64,000 nucleotides of DNA, taken from contig CM037877.1 in NCBI GenBank assembly GCA_021292165.1, positions 208,176,715 to 208,240,714 on the forward strand, read 5' to 3'. A program made the translations under genes and the position numbers. The DNA comes from Shinisaurus crocodilurus. Lineage: Eukaryota > Chordata > Lepidosauria > Squamata > Shinisauridae. The notes under the pieces were generated by a model, which saw nothing but the letters and a program-made list of their open reading frames with translations, was not told the DNA's origin and did no database searches. Each line of letters begins with the position of its first letter. Position 1 is the stretch's first letter. Below are positions 1 through 31,640 of this stretch, in pieces.

Positions 1-675
1 GGATCTTTACTGGCACAGTATGAGCATATGGCTGTGTGTGGAGACATCAAGGGTGCATGCATGATTTTTAGTAAAACATATGTAAGATTCCTCATTCCTA
101 GCATAAAATAGTCGCCATAAACATTTTTAAGCACACAATCCTATGGTCCCTGGACAGTGTCCCAGGGATCATAGGATATGTCCCCCCACTCCCCACCCCG
201 AGCCTATACACAACCTCAGAAGGGGAAATCTGAATGGGGAGTATTTTCTCCGCCTCTAGGATGCAAATGAGGGGGAAGGGGCGGGGAGGTGCCAAAGATA
301 TGCAGAATCCTGAAGCCTCCCAGTTCCTGTGCCCACGACTCCACTAGACGTGCTCAAAAATGCGTTTAGTGAAAAAAGCGAAAGAAAACGGAGCAGTGAA
401 GTTCACTTCTGTCACTCCTTCTGCTCTGCTGGGTGTCTGCTGGATTTTCTGAGCGCTCCTTCAGTAAACATAGGGTAGGGTAGCACCCTAAAGTGTTTGT
501 TAAAAGATACTTGTGCACTACAAGAAAAGCTAGACAGCTGCCATGTTTCATGGTCACTACCATCTCCAGGTTCCCAAAAAGGATTTGGTGGTTTAGAAGA
601 TTATGAGGAACAAGGGATTTTCACAACTGAATACAAATTCTCTGTAGCTGAAAAAAGTGGAATACATTTTACTGA
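1..675. other. ZC3H11A intron sequence left of the L1
   Basis: Presumed intron 9. There is no exon with splice sites that I can recognise. A 40-bp hairpin lies at 138-177, with arms 138-153 and 162-177 and one mismatch. It resembles the end of a foldback MITE. Confidence 0.5.
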
Positions 676-689
676 TTAAACAGTCATAC

Positions 690-3600
690 TGATTAAACAG
701 ATTTTACAGCATAAATATATTATAGCAAAGATAGAAAAGGAAATGCGAGAGATTTGGTTGTTTAATGATTCGGGAGTCTGCTCTGAAGCTGTTGTGTGGG
801 ACACAATGAAGGCAGTGATGAGAGGGATAAGTATCAGGGAGGGTGTGATACTAAGGAAAAAACAAGAACAGTTTACTAAAAAGTTAGAAGGGGAGATTAG
901 GGATTTGGAAATGAAGTTTTTGAAGGAAAGGGAGAACAAGGTCTTTGCTGAATTACAAGCTAAAAGGAAAGAGTTGGAAAAGAAAGATTTGGAAAAAGTT
1001 CAGAGAAACTTGATTTATTTGAAAAGAGAGTTTTTTGAAAATAGCAGTAAGAATTCGAAAATGTTAGCAAGATCCACACAAAAAAAGAAAGAAAAAAGTA
1101 TAGTTGGGGCAATTAAAGATAAAAAAGGGAAAGGTCATAATTTAATGCAGGACAAATTAAAAATATTTCATGAATTTTATTCAGAATTGTACAAGGCTGG
1201 AGATTGTACGGAAGAGAGGATTAATGAATATATAGGAAAGCATTTTAAAATTAGACTAGTGGATGAAGATAGAGAAATTATGGAACAACCTTTTTCAGAA
1301 TTGGAAATAGAATATGCAATAAATAAACTGAAAGAGGGTAAGACCCCTGGACTGGATGGTTTAGGGGCTGAATACTAGTACAAGGTCTTTAAGAAAATGT
1401 TGGTTCCAAGACTAAAGAGGTTATTTAATGATATTTTTTTGGAGGGGGGAGAGATCCCCTCTTCATGGAAGCAATCTAAGATTATTTTAATCCCGAAGCC
1501 AGAGAAGGACTTAACGGAGCCAGGTTCCTATAGACCCATTTCCTTAATAAATCAAGATGCAAAATTGATGACAGCAATATTAGCGAGAAGGATGAACAAG
1601 TTTATTACTAAATATGTCGGGATAGACCAATGTGGTTTTATGCAAGGAAGACAAATGACAGATTTAACAAGAAGAGTTTTAAATATAATATATTTAATAA
1701 AGAAAAATAAATTGAGAGCAGGGGTAATAGCGTTAGATATTTTTAAAGCCTTTGATTGCGTGGAATGGCCAGCATTAAAAAGTTTAATTAAAATTATGGG
1801 GTTTGGAGAAAGATTTAGAGGAGTAGTTAATCAATTGTATTCAAAAAATGTTTCATCAGTTGTAGTAAATGATGGTTTAACAGAGCAAATTTACCTAGGT
1901 CGAGGAACTAGACAAGGATGTCCCCTTTCGCCTATTTTGTTTGCATTGGTAATGGAGATTTTAGCAAATGTATTTAGAGAAGATAGAAATATAGGTGGGA
2001 TAGGGATTAGGGAGAAGATAAAAATAAATCTTTTTGCAGATGATACTCTTTTGACAATCGAAAACCCTATGGAAAATATGGATAGAGTGGAGAATCATTT
2101 AAAGGAGTTCGGGGAAGTAACGGGGCTACAGATTAATTGGGATAAATCTAAATTTTTGTTGTTTAACTATAGTAAAAGAGAAGAGATTGAAATGTGTAAA
2201 AAAAAAAGTAATTATAAGATTAATAATGTAATTAAATATTTAGGAATTGTAATTCCAAAAGATATAGATAAATTGGGAGATCAGAATTATAGGAAATTAA
2301 AGAATGAGGTAAAGAATAAAATAGAGGAGTATAAAAAAATTGGACTTTCCTGGTTTGGTAGAATTGCTTTGATTAAAATGAAGATTTTGCCAAAGATAAA
2401 TTTTTTATTTCGGATGATACCAAGTGCGATATCAGATAAGGAACTTAAAGATTGGCAATCAATTATTAATACATATTGTAATGGAGAGAAAATATCTAGG
2501 ATTACTAAAACAAGATGGTATAAAGCACAAAAAGTAGGGGGTTTGGGTTTGCCGAATTTAAAATGGTATTATATAGCGAATCAATTAAGACATATAGTGG
2601 ATATTATAGCACGCCCTAAAGAAATAATGTGGTTGGAGTTAGAAACATGTGAACTACGTAGTACTTTGGGGAATATTTTTTTTCAAAAAAATAATAATAA
2701 ATTGATAAAAAATATAGACAACCCTTTTCTAAGAAATTTGTTAATGATTTGGGGTACTATGAAGAGCATATTTATACCAGGGATATCTCCATTAACTCCG
2801 GTGGTAGCTCTTAAGGATTTTCCTGAAAACTTAAGATTAGAGCTGGAGAGTAAACTAAGAGAAGAAAGGGTTATTAGATTGACCGATTGGGTGGAAAAGA
2901 TGGGGACTAGAGATCAAATAATGGAAATTGTTGGGAGAAGAAGATTATCGTGGTTAAATTTACTACAGTTAGAACAGTGGTCGAAGAAATGGAAAAGGAA
3001 AACTGAGTACGAGAGAGATTTAACTAATTTTGAAAAGATGGTCATGTCTAGAGACGGCCTACCAGGTAATGCATCAACAAGAGGTATAACAAGGGATTTA
3101 TATAGATTGATCCAAAAGCAAAAGAACAAGAGGATCAGCTTAAGACAGTATGGGATAATGAATTTGAAGAGGTGACCTCGAAGGTGGGGTGGAACAATAT
3201 ATGGGATAGACGGATTGTGAAAATGATGTCAATTAGAATAAAGGAAAATTTTTATAAATTAATTTGGAGATGGTATTTAACTCCAGTAAGATTAAATAGA
3301 ATAGATAATAATTGTTCTGCATTATGTTGGAGAGGATGTCAGGAAAAAGGGACATATGCTCATATGTGGTGGAGTTGTAAAAATGTATTGGTGTTTTGGC
3401 GAGAGGTTTTTACAGAAATATCGAAAATTATTGGTACTAATTTAGAGGTCTGTCCAAAATTAGCATTGTTATCAATAACTGAGAAGCTTATTTGTGATCA
3501 AAATACGAAGGAGTTAATTGTAAACTTGTTAACTGCGGCCAGGCTAATGATAGCGAGAAATTGGAAAGTACAACATGTTTTCCAAATAAAAGACTGGTAT

Positions 3601-3944
3601 AAGGAAGTTTGGGACATAGCCCTAAATGATAAACTAACTAGTAGTATCAAATGCAAAAAAGGATTGCTAAAGAAGAATAATTTTATGGAGATATGGAATC
3701 AATTACTAGACTATGTATTAATAAAGGGGAAGGGTAACATGCCTTGTAAGGATATGTTATATTTTTGGAATTTAGACTTTATTTGATCAAGAGGATAGAA
3801 GTATATTAATTGGTCCCTTGGAGGGTGGGGGGGAGCACTTTATGATTTATTGTATGTTGATTATGTTATATTTGTGTGATAATTTTGTATTTTGCTAAAT
3901 ATATTTTCTGTGTTATAATTTGTTTTGAAAAATAAATAAAATAT
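690..3944 (+). mobile_element. 5'-truncated L1-clade LINE, dead
   Basis: It encodes most of an L1-type ORF2, antisense to ZC3H11A. Visible reverse transcriptase landmarks are YRPISLIN (about 1530-1555), FKAFD (about 1743-1757), RQGCPLSPILFAL (about 1910-1950) and the catalytic FADD at 2033-2044. The C-terminal Cys/His segment is near 3321-3380. The endonuclease domain and ORF1 are absent, so the copy is 5' truncated. It is broken by an in-frame TAG at 1376-1378 and a frameshift near 3170. The 3' end has an AATAAATAAA-like A-rich tail. A 14-bp target duplication flanks it (676-689 and 3945-3958). Base composition is AT-rich, unlike the L2 at 41 kb. Confidence 0.93.
743..3786 (+). pseudogene. 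L1 ORF2 remnant (reverse transcriptase)
   Basis: Three open segments: 743-1375, then after the TAG stop 1379-3172 in the same frame, then about 3170-3786 in a shifted frame. Together they cover the linker, the RT and the C-terminal domain of an L1 ORF2 protein. The stop falls in the AEYYK-like motif just before the RT core, where an extra codon seems to be present. It cannot encode an active protein. Confidence 0.9.
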
Positions 3945-3958
3945 TTAAACAGTCATAC

Positions 3959-15464
<11,506 letters not shown>

Positions 15465-15481
15465 CTCTGGCTGAATCTTTA

Positions 15482-18400
15482 CTGCAGGTTATGGTGGAGA
15501 CTAATGGCTGAATTCTCTCAGTGATGGCTGGACACAGCTTGGTTTGAAATGGTGCAATCTTCTATAGGCTGGATTTACTGGTATCTTCTCTAAATATAAT
15601 CTTGGAAACGGTAGATGTAGGGGAATTAAAAAAAAGAGGTCTTCACATTAGCTATCAGAAGGTTTAGAACTTTTAGTTTCAGTGCCAATGAACAAGTTCT
15701 AAAGTCTTTAAGGTCCGAAAGGTAGAAAAAATATGCCACTTCTATACAGGCTTGATAGTACTGGTTCCCAATTTAAAAAACAAAACAATCTTCCAATTTC
15801 CTAACACTCTTCACATCAGGGGTGGACAGCATCCCGCTTCTTTGGTGTGACCTGCACTTTGTGACAGCAAAAAATATAGGCAGTTTGCCCCAAACTGTGG
15901 GGGCAAACTGCTACGGAGGCTTAGGTGTCCAAGGTGGTTTGCTACCCAAAAAATGTTTGCTGGTGGCACAGCGGCAAAAGTGCCGCCCAATGGGGCCGGG
16001 GGGGGGGGGAGAGTGATCCCCAGACCTCCACCCCTGCTTTACATATTAAGGCCCGAATTCTGTAATAAACTTAAAAATGAAGTTTCATATTTGGCAACAA
16101 TAAGAAAACATAAATTTAATATTCCAGAAAGATTTTGCTTGATTTCTATAACACCATAATTGCTTTGCTGACTAACACTTCAAACAGACAGATGAGGCAA
16201 GTATGCAGAGTTAAATTATCAGAGTAACATTCAAACAAGCTATTTATTGGAGAAGCCTCAGCCACTGGTGAAAACTGCTACCAACTAATAATTTCGATAT
16301 TGATTTACATGCTAGCAACTGCTGTGATATCTTTTAAAAACACTGGTTGAATTATAAAATTCACCTCCCCAACCTTCACAAATGAATACACTTTTCATTG
16401 ATATACCTTGGTATGTTCAGCAAGTAACTCTATCTTCAAAGACTTCCAGTTATTTTTCTCCTGTAGGTCGAATCAACACTCAATCCATGAATTGATAATA
16501 ATGGGATAGAAAGACTTTTCTTCCTCACATTGCCAAGGAAACACATCTCATCCTCATTCAAAATTCAGACAGAGGGTGAATTACAACTACTGGAGAAAGC
16601 AAGTCCATTTGAATGGTCAGGAAGACTGGAGACAGTGAAGGTTAATTGCCTCTTCAAAATAAACAGTTCATTTAAAGATGAACTTGTGTTTCAAATCGGC
16701 TGCAAAGAAGAAGATCCATCTTCCACAGCCGGACAATTTAACTTTTTTTTTTTTTTTTTTTTTTAATTTAAAACACAAATGTTTCAATTTCTGGTCTTCA
16801 AGATCTCTTCACCTATTGGAAAAAAAGGAAAAATCTTCCCCGATCTTTATTAACTTTATAGTAAAAAAAATACTTTTATGTATAAACTTAGATATGTACA
16901 TTCACATATGTATACTTCCTTACATATGTGTTTATACATGCAACAATGTATACACAAGCATGGTAGTAAAAGGCTATGTTGCAACCGAAAAGAGTCAAAT
17001 TTGGGAAACTCAAAGTAGTAATTAATTTTCCATACAAATATATTTAAGCCAACTGTTTACCACACATGTATGAGCACCAAGAGTTACATGCATGCTGCAC
17101 TTACTCCTAGGCACAAGGTACACACATGATGTATACAGTTTTAAGTTGCAAGAACTATTTTTTAGACAAATTGAGTTGCAATGAATTTTATGCAGTAAGT
17201 AACTGCATGATACAGCACTTGAAAAAGCAACAGGTCTGGCTGCATAAAATCAAGGAAATTTAATCATTTAATTTTGCTTTCAAGATGTTCAATTTCTTTT
17301 CTTCAATGCTTGCTTTTGGTCACCCCAAACATCCCTGCAAAGATGCACCATTAGTCACTGCTTTTCAGTGATAAGGTTGAAAGGATGCTGTAGGTCCAAC
17401 ATCCTAGCAGCTGATGCCTCTTCAGCCACAAAGTGATCAAAATAAAAATGTGTTCAATGCAAGAATACTGATACTGATTTAAATTTTGAGTATACATAAT
17501 TTCTTGCAACTGAAGAATAAAAGGTTGGAACCTTTTACTCACACAAATACTTGCATATTTTTGAATAATTTTTGGCATGTTATTTCCCCAACTCTAAAAG
17601 AGAGATTTGTTTGTTTAACTTTAGTCGCCCATGTTGAATTGGGATTTATAATTTTTTAAGAAATCTGCCATCTATAACAATTCACTTTTGTTATTTGTTT
17701 CTCTCTTCCCCACCCCCTTTTTTTGGACTTAAGCTTGATTTGCTCGCATTAATTGATAATAGTGCTCCAGAAGGTGTAATCTGCATTAAGGAAAAATATT
17801 CTGTCAAATTCACATTACCATTATTTGCCATAATTCAATATTACCCCACATTATCAACCAAAATATACTTTTGGGGATTTATGGATTATGAATCACCTTA
17901 AAAATCATTTTAATAATACTGTTTTATAATGTATATCTCCCAATTGCAAAAAAAGGTTCAAAAACACCTATCATTAAAAAGCAAATGAAATTAAAAGTAT
18001 TTCCTTTTTGTAAATACGTACAGATGGTACCTCTTATATATGAGGTATATTTTTGTACACACTACTATATGACACAGTATGTTTGGTTTATTCAGCTGCA
18101 AACCCCAGTTTAAACACTTGTTATAACGCATTTTGCATATTATCCGCCATGGTTTAAGAGCATACAACACTTTCAACTGGCAAGTCTGTTTACTTTATTG
18201 AATATTATGATGTGCTACTATGCACATGACGCCAAGAACTGATGATCTCTTTTCAATACTAGGTAAAAATCTCAACTGTTTAAAACAAAATGAAAACAAT
18301 GATTCTTCCATCTTTTTCTGTAAAAAATAATGGAGTAAATCTGGTGTACTCTGATAGTTGGAATAGTATTTGAAAGCCAATTAGTTTCCCAAGATGATGT

Positions 18401-21400
18401 TGACAACCTTGATGAAGCTGAGTAGTTTTATATTCAGATGGTACAAAAACTGTTAAGAGTCAATTGATTATAGGCTAACTTTTGAGGAAAATGCAGTGCT
18501 ACTTCCAGCAATGTAAACTGGATGATCTAAGCAAAGAAGCTGTCAAATTCTAATTCCTTTGTTCAAACTGTGTCACATAATTACTTTATCTGACTAGCAA
18601 CACACAGACTGTTAACATGCCTGACTCACTGAGAATGCTGTATGTGCCTGCGAGATGTTTTGAAGGCCATAAACCAGTTGGTTCGAATGATGAAAATAGA
18701 GAGCAGCATTTTCATCTGCACGTCAAACTGTCCTGAAGAACAGAAATAACAGCCACTGTTCTGTTGACTAGCTCGCCATTTCATGGCAGTGAGTAACTTG
18801 ATGCATCCCAAAGTGAAAGGTGTGAATGAAGATTATATTATACATAAAATTAAAACTTCTCAAGTTTATCTTAAGGAACCTGTTCAATATTGTCAAAATC
18901 CTAAGTGACCTTGTGTTCAGAGACCAAGAGGTTTGTGGTATTGACACTCAAGATCAAACTACAAGAAGGGCAACTGAGGTAATTTATGCCTGCTTGGGCC
19001 AATGCCAGACAATTTCTCGGCTTCCTCCATCAAAATATAGGAGAATTTCTGTTAATTAAAGCCACCTAAAAACTGCTCTTTGAAATGTGCTGGTTATTGC
19101 TGTAGATGATGAATTCAATAATCCTTTGTCAGCTACAGCAACACCATTTGAAGCAAACACAGTAAAATCCCCAGAATACCCTTATGATTAGTGGGAAAGG
19201 ACTTGACAGCAGTAGCCCAAATGTGTCCAGACACCGCCTCAACAAGAATGCATTTATAACTTCCATGATTGTACTTAGAGGCTGCAATCCTACACACACA
19301 CATACTTGGGAGTAAGTGCCATTCAACTTGATAGGACTTACTTCTGAGTAGGCATGCATAGGATTGCATTGTAAGGATAGTAAAGAATACCTTATTTTTC
19401 AAAGCAAGAATCTAGGAGTAGGAAGGCCAAGATGTAATGCTCAAACTTAAGCACAGGACTCAGCCAAGAATCAGTTTCCATCCTGAGAAATGCACCATCC
19501 AGTGGGCAAAAGCTACAATGGCACCTTTGATTTGAAAGCCTTTCTGTATTTTCTGTAAGATCAGAATGATGGACCAATAACAGCACTTGACTCAGATTGC
19601 AACCTTCTCAAATGACTCAAGGATGTTTCATACACATAAGCCATCAGAAGTCCTAGCCACTCCTGTACTGCCTTTTGATTATTTCAGAAGTCATTGCAGC
19701 ATTTAAAGAATAGACATTCACAGAGGAAACTATATCTTCCTTTAAGTACAGTTGTAGAAGATGGTTAAGAAGCTGTAACTCCCAAAATATTTGATAGATT
19801 TTAACTGACTGGCTGAAATGGTGACTACTTGCTCCAGCATCTACTAACATACCCTTAGTCCTTGTGTGCTCAGTTGTCCTGGATTATTCATTTAAGCAAT
19901 ATATTAAGCATAGTGCATGGATAAGATTGGCGCCTCTTACTGCACACACGTCTTCATTAGAAACAATGAAAGGGGGGGGGGGAACTGAGGAAAAGCCACA
20001 TGCCATCTGTTAATTCTTACAAAATATTAGCTGCTGAACAATCTTTTACAACATTCACAATACTGTGCACTTTCTAAAACTAGAGGCACTATATGAGCTG
20101 GAAAAGGAAGATGCTTTTTAAAAAAAATGCGGAGTAGAACATACCGGTAACTATCAGCAAATCCTTGGGTGAATCGTATGTGAAAAGCTAAATGATTTTT
20201 TGTGCCCTTACAGCTTTCTCCAAAGCCAAGAAAGCCTTTTCTTTCTTAGCATTGTACAAAACAAGTAGTGTCACTGTGTGGAAAAATGATATGGCAACCA
20301 CTACCCTGGTGCCGTTTGCGTAAACCTCTGAAAGCAGGGTACATTTTAAAAAAAACACACACAGTTGCAGATCTTCAACTGTATATTTGACAATAAGTTC
20401 AGTTTCTTTCAGCAATCTTCTTTCAATGATGGGTGCTAGACAGTCTTAATAGGAAAAGGAATGGAGCTCACAGGCTCTCTTCTAACATGCAGAAGTGGTG
20501 ATAAAGCTGGGGGTCCTGAGGCTACAATCTTTAAATTCTGCGATGTCAAGCCATAACTGGAACTTCATTTTCATCAAAATAAAAATCTACTTCTGCTCCA
20601 TTCATCTCACTGCCACATTCAGTTTTGTTGGCCAGAGCCCAGTGAAAAGGATATGCAGACTGCAGAAAAACAGATATGTGGACCACTGTCAGTTTAAGAA
20701 CAAAAACAAGTCCTTCACCTACCCTTTAGGGATGCTATCTTTAAAAAAGCAGAAGTTTCAGGTCAATAGGCATATTGGGGGTCAGTGTAGAAAAAGTTTC
20801 ATACAGTAGATGTCTTTTCCCCAATTCCTGGCATATGGATTTGCTGGTCAATATTGTCCTCTATAAGTACTGTACATTGTGTTTTCTCCAGACAAGTGAG
20901 AAGCTGCAGCAGTGAGATAAACATCATTGGCAAATCTTATAAAACAGTTCTGGTTTTCCTGGATAGAATTCTTTCACATCCAAACTTTTCTTCCTCTTGG
21001 TGCCGCTAGAAAGCTAGTCCAGTGACTCTTCTGCACCATCTCTACTAATACGAATATCTGACTAACTGGCTCTGGCTCACAAAAGCTTCTGAAATAATAT
21101 ATTTGCTAGTCTTTAAAATGCCAGAAGACCCTGTTGTTTTGGCTGAGGCATACTAACATAGATACTCATCTGGAATAGGCATATTGGGAATGCATTCCAA
21201 GCTGCTGCTGTGTTCTACTGTCCAAGAAGGTGTGTGAAAGGGCACAATCATCATCCCCAAGACCACTCATTTTGTCTTCTGCCACAGTCCAATAAATAGC
21301 ATGCTCTGCTTGGAGATACTACTGAAGAATTGATGATCCAAGAGTCATGCCTGTCTTCCCACAGCTAATACTGTTTCTTACATACTGGTCTGCTGGGGCA

Positions 21401-23190
21401 TTAACTTGGAATAAACGTAGACAATGGAGGTCTTTGCTCTAGAATCAGGCAAGACAACTTGTTTTACTGTATTGCTCTCTATAGGCAAGGTCTCCCAACC
21501 TTGCTCCAGAGCAACAGGCAAAGCATGTGTAGAAGCAGCTGCATGTGTAACAGGTCTTTAACAAATATGTTTTAGACAGGACTAGTATTTTGTGGCATGG
21601 CTTTCCTCTACAGCAACTCCACACTTTGACAATTGCATTTGCTGCAGGTACACTGATGTTTCTGTCCTTAAACACCTGCATCAGAGAGCTGTAACCCAGG
21701 TGTGTGTACACAGATGTGTGTCTATCGATCACACTTTACATATTTGCTGCAGGAAACACAGTGTGCCTGTAGCAAACACAAGTGCTATGTAAACTGTGTA
21801 GCTGCTCTTACTCCTAAACCCTTCCCTCCCAATAGTTTTAAGCAAGCTGCCTTCTGTGCCACACTGGGCACTGAGATGAAACAGTAGATTATTCACCACT
21901 TAAAAGTACTGCATCTTCTCCCATCAGGGAGACTGGGTTAACAGACACTCTAAATTAGCAAGTGTTTATTCTCAATCTGTATCCAAAGTACCTTACAAAG
22001 AAGGCAATTATGCCTAAATTCACTCTAATATAAAATTTATATTAAACTTCCTCTTTCCTCAGTCGTATGAATGCATATTTTAAGAAGCAAAGGGTCTACA
22101 GTTGGAAGAAACACCACCTAGTTTATCACTAGAATTGCTGCCAAGGTCATTTGGGTATTAGAGATACTCTGTACCTCCTGCAACAAAGGGCATCCCTGTC
22201 TTCACTAAAATAGCTATCTCTATGCAGCCTAATAGTATAATCAGACAGCGGCAGTTCCGTTTTCCGGAACATTTTAGTATTGGGTTCAATTAATTATCCT
22301 AGGATATTAACTAACATATGCTAGGTGCACAGTTCGATCTTTTATGCACCAATCACAACAATCTGCTTTGGAAATGAACAACAAATACAACCAACTGAAT
22401 GCAGTGATAGCTAATGTATTTCTTCATATTTTAAAAAATGGCAATTTTTTTTAAAAAATATTGTTTTAATACTGTTTTCTAGATGTGTTTCTAGAGCAAG
22501 AACCCATGTCAACTACAGAGAAAACCAAAATTACTCTAGCTCCTGATTTTGCTATTTTGGGGATGCAACTGAATGCAATGCCAGAGAGTACGATCACATC
22601 AGTGCTGCTAGAAATAACACGCCAAGGTTTAAGTACTCGGATGAGAAAATCGGATAGCTAGATTCCAGCAAATCGGGAAGCTTGGGACCTTTCCTTCGCC
22701 CTACTTCTATCATCTTTGGAGTTCGGCCAGTTAATCTTACCCTTTCCTAGATGCCCGCAAGGATCTGGGGAGTGGGGAGAAAGAACGGATTCTTTAAACA
22801 AATCTTGAAGAGCAGCAAAAAGGATGACAACAGTGGCTCTGGGAGGGCAGATAAATCAAAAGGAGAGTGGTAATATGGATACCACGATTATAAAAAGCAA
22901 AAGGAAGCAGAAGAGAAATCTTTCGGGGGGGGAGCCGAATTGGTAGGGGAAATTATAAATAAATAAAATATGAGGATGAGGTAAACAACCTCGTAGAGGG
23001 ATTGGGAATAGGGCGTTTAACAAAACAAAACAACTGAACGAGAGCGTAAACAAGAGCAGGTCCCAAGGGAGGCAGGAAGAGGGTAGGCCTCAAAAGTATA
23101 TATCGTGTGGCCAATTACCAGGCCACGGGCCTACGGGAAGCCACCCCGTCCAGAAGAATTTAGTAAATTACATACAAAAAGGTCCCTATT
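15482..23190. other. ZC3H11A 5' intron/UTR region without a coding gene
   Basis: About 7.7 kb between the first coding exon and the promoter. There are only short open frames, so no ZBED6-type intronic gene is present, although placental mammals carry one in this intron. It holds a 22-nt T tract (16743-16764), possibly the tail of an old antisense retroposon, a foldback MITE at 19.3 kb and a G run at 19972-19981. A non-coding first exon must lie near 23.3-23.4 kb, but I cannot place its donor. Confidence 0.6.
19282..19372. mobile_element. Dispersed foldback MITE
   Basis: Ends GCAATCCTACAC and GCATAGGATTGC, with central inverted AGTAAGTGCCATTCAA and AGGACTTACTTCTGAGTA. Same family as at 7.1 kb and one of the best preserved copies. 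Confidence 0.75.
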
Positions 23191-23710
23191 CATATATACG
23201 TGACTGGGCGGCGTAGAGGGAACCCGGGCCTTTGTCACCCGCGCGCAGGGACTTTACCGAACCCCGAGAAGAAGCCGCTGCCAAAGAGTCCTCGGTCCTC
23301 AAGCCACCGAGCGTTTCTTCTCTCTGGACAGGAGGCAGAACTCGAGCTCTTGGCGTCAGCAGCACCTCTACGTGCCCTCCTTCAAGATGGCGCTTGTAAC
23401 CAAGATCCACCTATTCTGCCCGGAAACATCATGGCGGAAACGGGGGTAGGAAGGCGGAGAGGGAGGGAAAGGGACCTTCGAATCATGTGATCCTCCGCTG
23501 AGCCCTGCCATTATGATCGAAACGGCGCACCATGCGTAGTTTCCGGTCTGTGGCGGAAGTTCTCAAGCTACGTCGGTAGATCGTAACTCCGCGCGTGTGT
23601 GTGTGAGTGAGAGACGGAACGTAAAAAACCGCCCAGTTGCCGGCCCTGTTGAGTGGTAGTATCGTAAGCGGCCTTCTTCTCCGGTGGGGTTCCTAGCACA
23701 GCTTTCTGCC
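23190..23710. promoter_or_regulatory. CpG-rich bidirectional promoter of ZC3H11A and SNRPE
   Basis: GC- and CpG-rich interval between two divergent genes. YY1-like AAGATGGCG lies at 23384-23392 and CATCATGGCGG at 23427-23437. ETS-like TTCCGG lies at 23541-23546 and CGGAAGT at 23554-23560. There is no TATA box in the expected places. The SNRPE start codon is at 23711; ZC3H11A transcription would start leftwards from about 23.4 kb. Divergent spacing of a few hundred bp fits a shared promoter for two housekeeping genes. Start sites are inferred. Confidence 0.8.
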
Positions 23711-30664
<6,954 letters not shown>

Positions 30665-30863
30665 AAATTGCTAGCCAGTTTGCTCTGATTATTATTTTAA
30701 CCTTTAAACCTGCAGAAGAAAGTGTGTGGTACTTAATGCTGTCACTTCCAAATTCTACCCTGGTGTCTGAGAAGAGATAGAAGAATGAAGCTGGTTACTT
30801 AGTTCATGCTTGTATACTTTTCGATAACTTTTTTACATTGGTGTGGACCTATAGTTCTTTCTA

Positions 30864-30869
30864 AATAAA
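30864..30869 (+). terminator. SNRPE: SNRPE poly(A) signal
   Basis: AATAAA 200 nt after the stop codon, followed within 30 nt by a T-rich and GT-containing stretch. A 3' UTR of about 220 nt fits a small housekeeping mRNA. Confidence 0.85.
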
Positions 30870-31196
30870 TTTTTTTTGTTAATACATCTTTCTTCCTTAT
30901 TATCCAAATTACCTTGTACAGAAATCTTTACTACTTCAATAATGGCATAAGAAAATATGAATTGTGCAGCCCAGATTACAAGGCTACACTAGCAGTAAGA
31001 TGTCACATTAGAAGATGCAGGGTTTTAAGGTAACAAGTACTAGCCAAAGGAATTACCTGTTGCTGGAGGGAGTGGGTCTCAGTTGGTGTAATATACTGAA
31101 ATAAACATGTGATAACTTGTGAGTTGAAGACTTGATCTGTTTAACCCTATTAGAGGAGGGTTGAAAACTTACAAAATGAGTAGTGGTCCTGAAATA

Positions 31197-31364
31197 CAGT
31201 ATTTTTCCATGTATAAGACTATACTTTTCCCTAAAATTGTTAGACTAAAAATTGAGGGTCGTCTTATACACGGAAGTAAGCCAAGGAGAGAACCGCGCGG
31301 TTGCGAAACTGCCCAGTGGGGGGCATCTTATACATGGGGGCGTCTTATAGACGGAAAAATACGG
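31197..31364. mobile_element. Tc1/mariner-like MITE
   Basis: 168 bp. The left end CAGTATTTTTCCATGTATAAG and the complement of the right end CCGTATTTTTCCGTCTATAAG form TIRs. TA dinucleotides flank it at 31195-31196 and 31365-31366. Internal CGTCTTATACACGGA motifs repeat the end sequence. Non-coding. Confidence 0.8.
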
Positions 31365-31439
31365 TACTCCCTAGTAATGTACAAGGTAGTATATAACCAC
31401 TGACATTCTCGATGGATGCAGGATTTAATAGCTCTTTCC

Positions 31440-31474
<35 letters not shown>

Positions 31475-31640
31475 TAAAACATTTCTATACTGCCTTTCTG
31501 GAATCACCAATCAAGGCGGTTTACAAAAAACCCACACGCAAATCACAAACAAATAAAAACATAGTAAAATGTTTAAAACAACCTTAAAAACCATAACCAT
31601 ATAGGCGGGCATGAGAATTATGGTTGGAACCAAATAGTTC
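31440..31640 (-). repeat. GATA microsatellite and L2-type 3' end, minus strand
   Basis: (GATA)n at about 31441-31472. Then TTTCTATACTGCCTTTCTGG, AAGGCGGTTTACAAAA and an A-rich stretch, the reversed tail pattern described at 25.3 kb. Confidence 0.6.
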
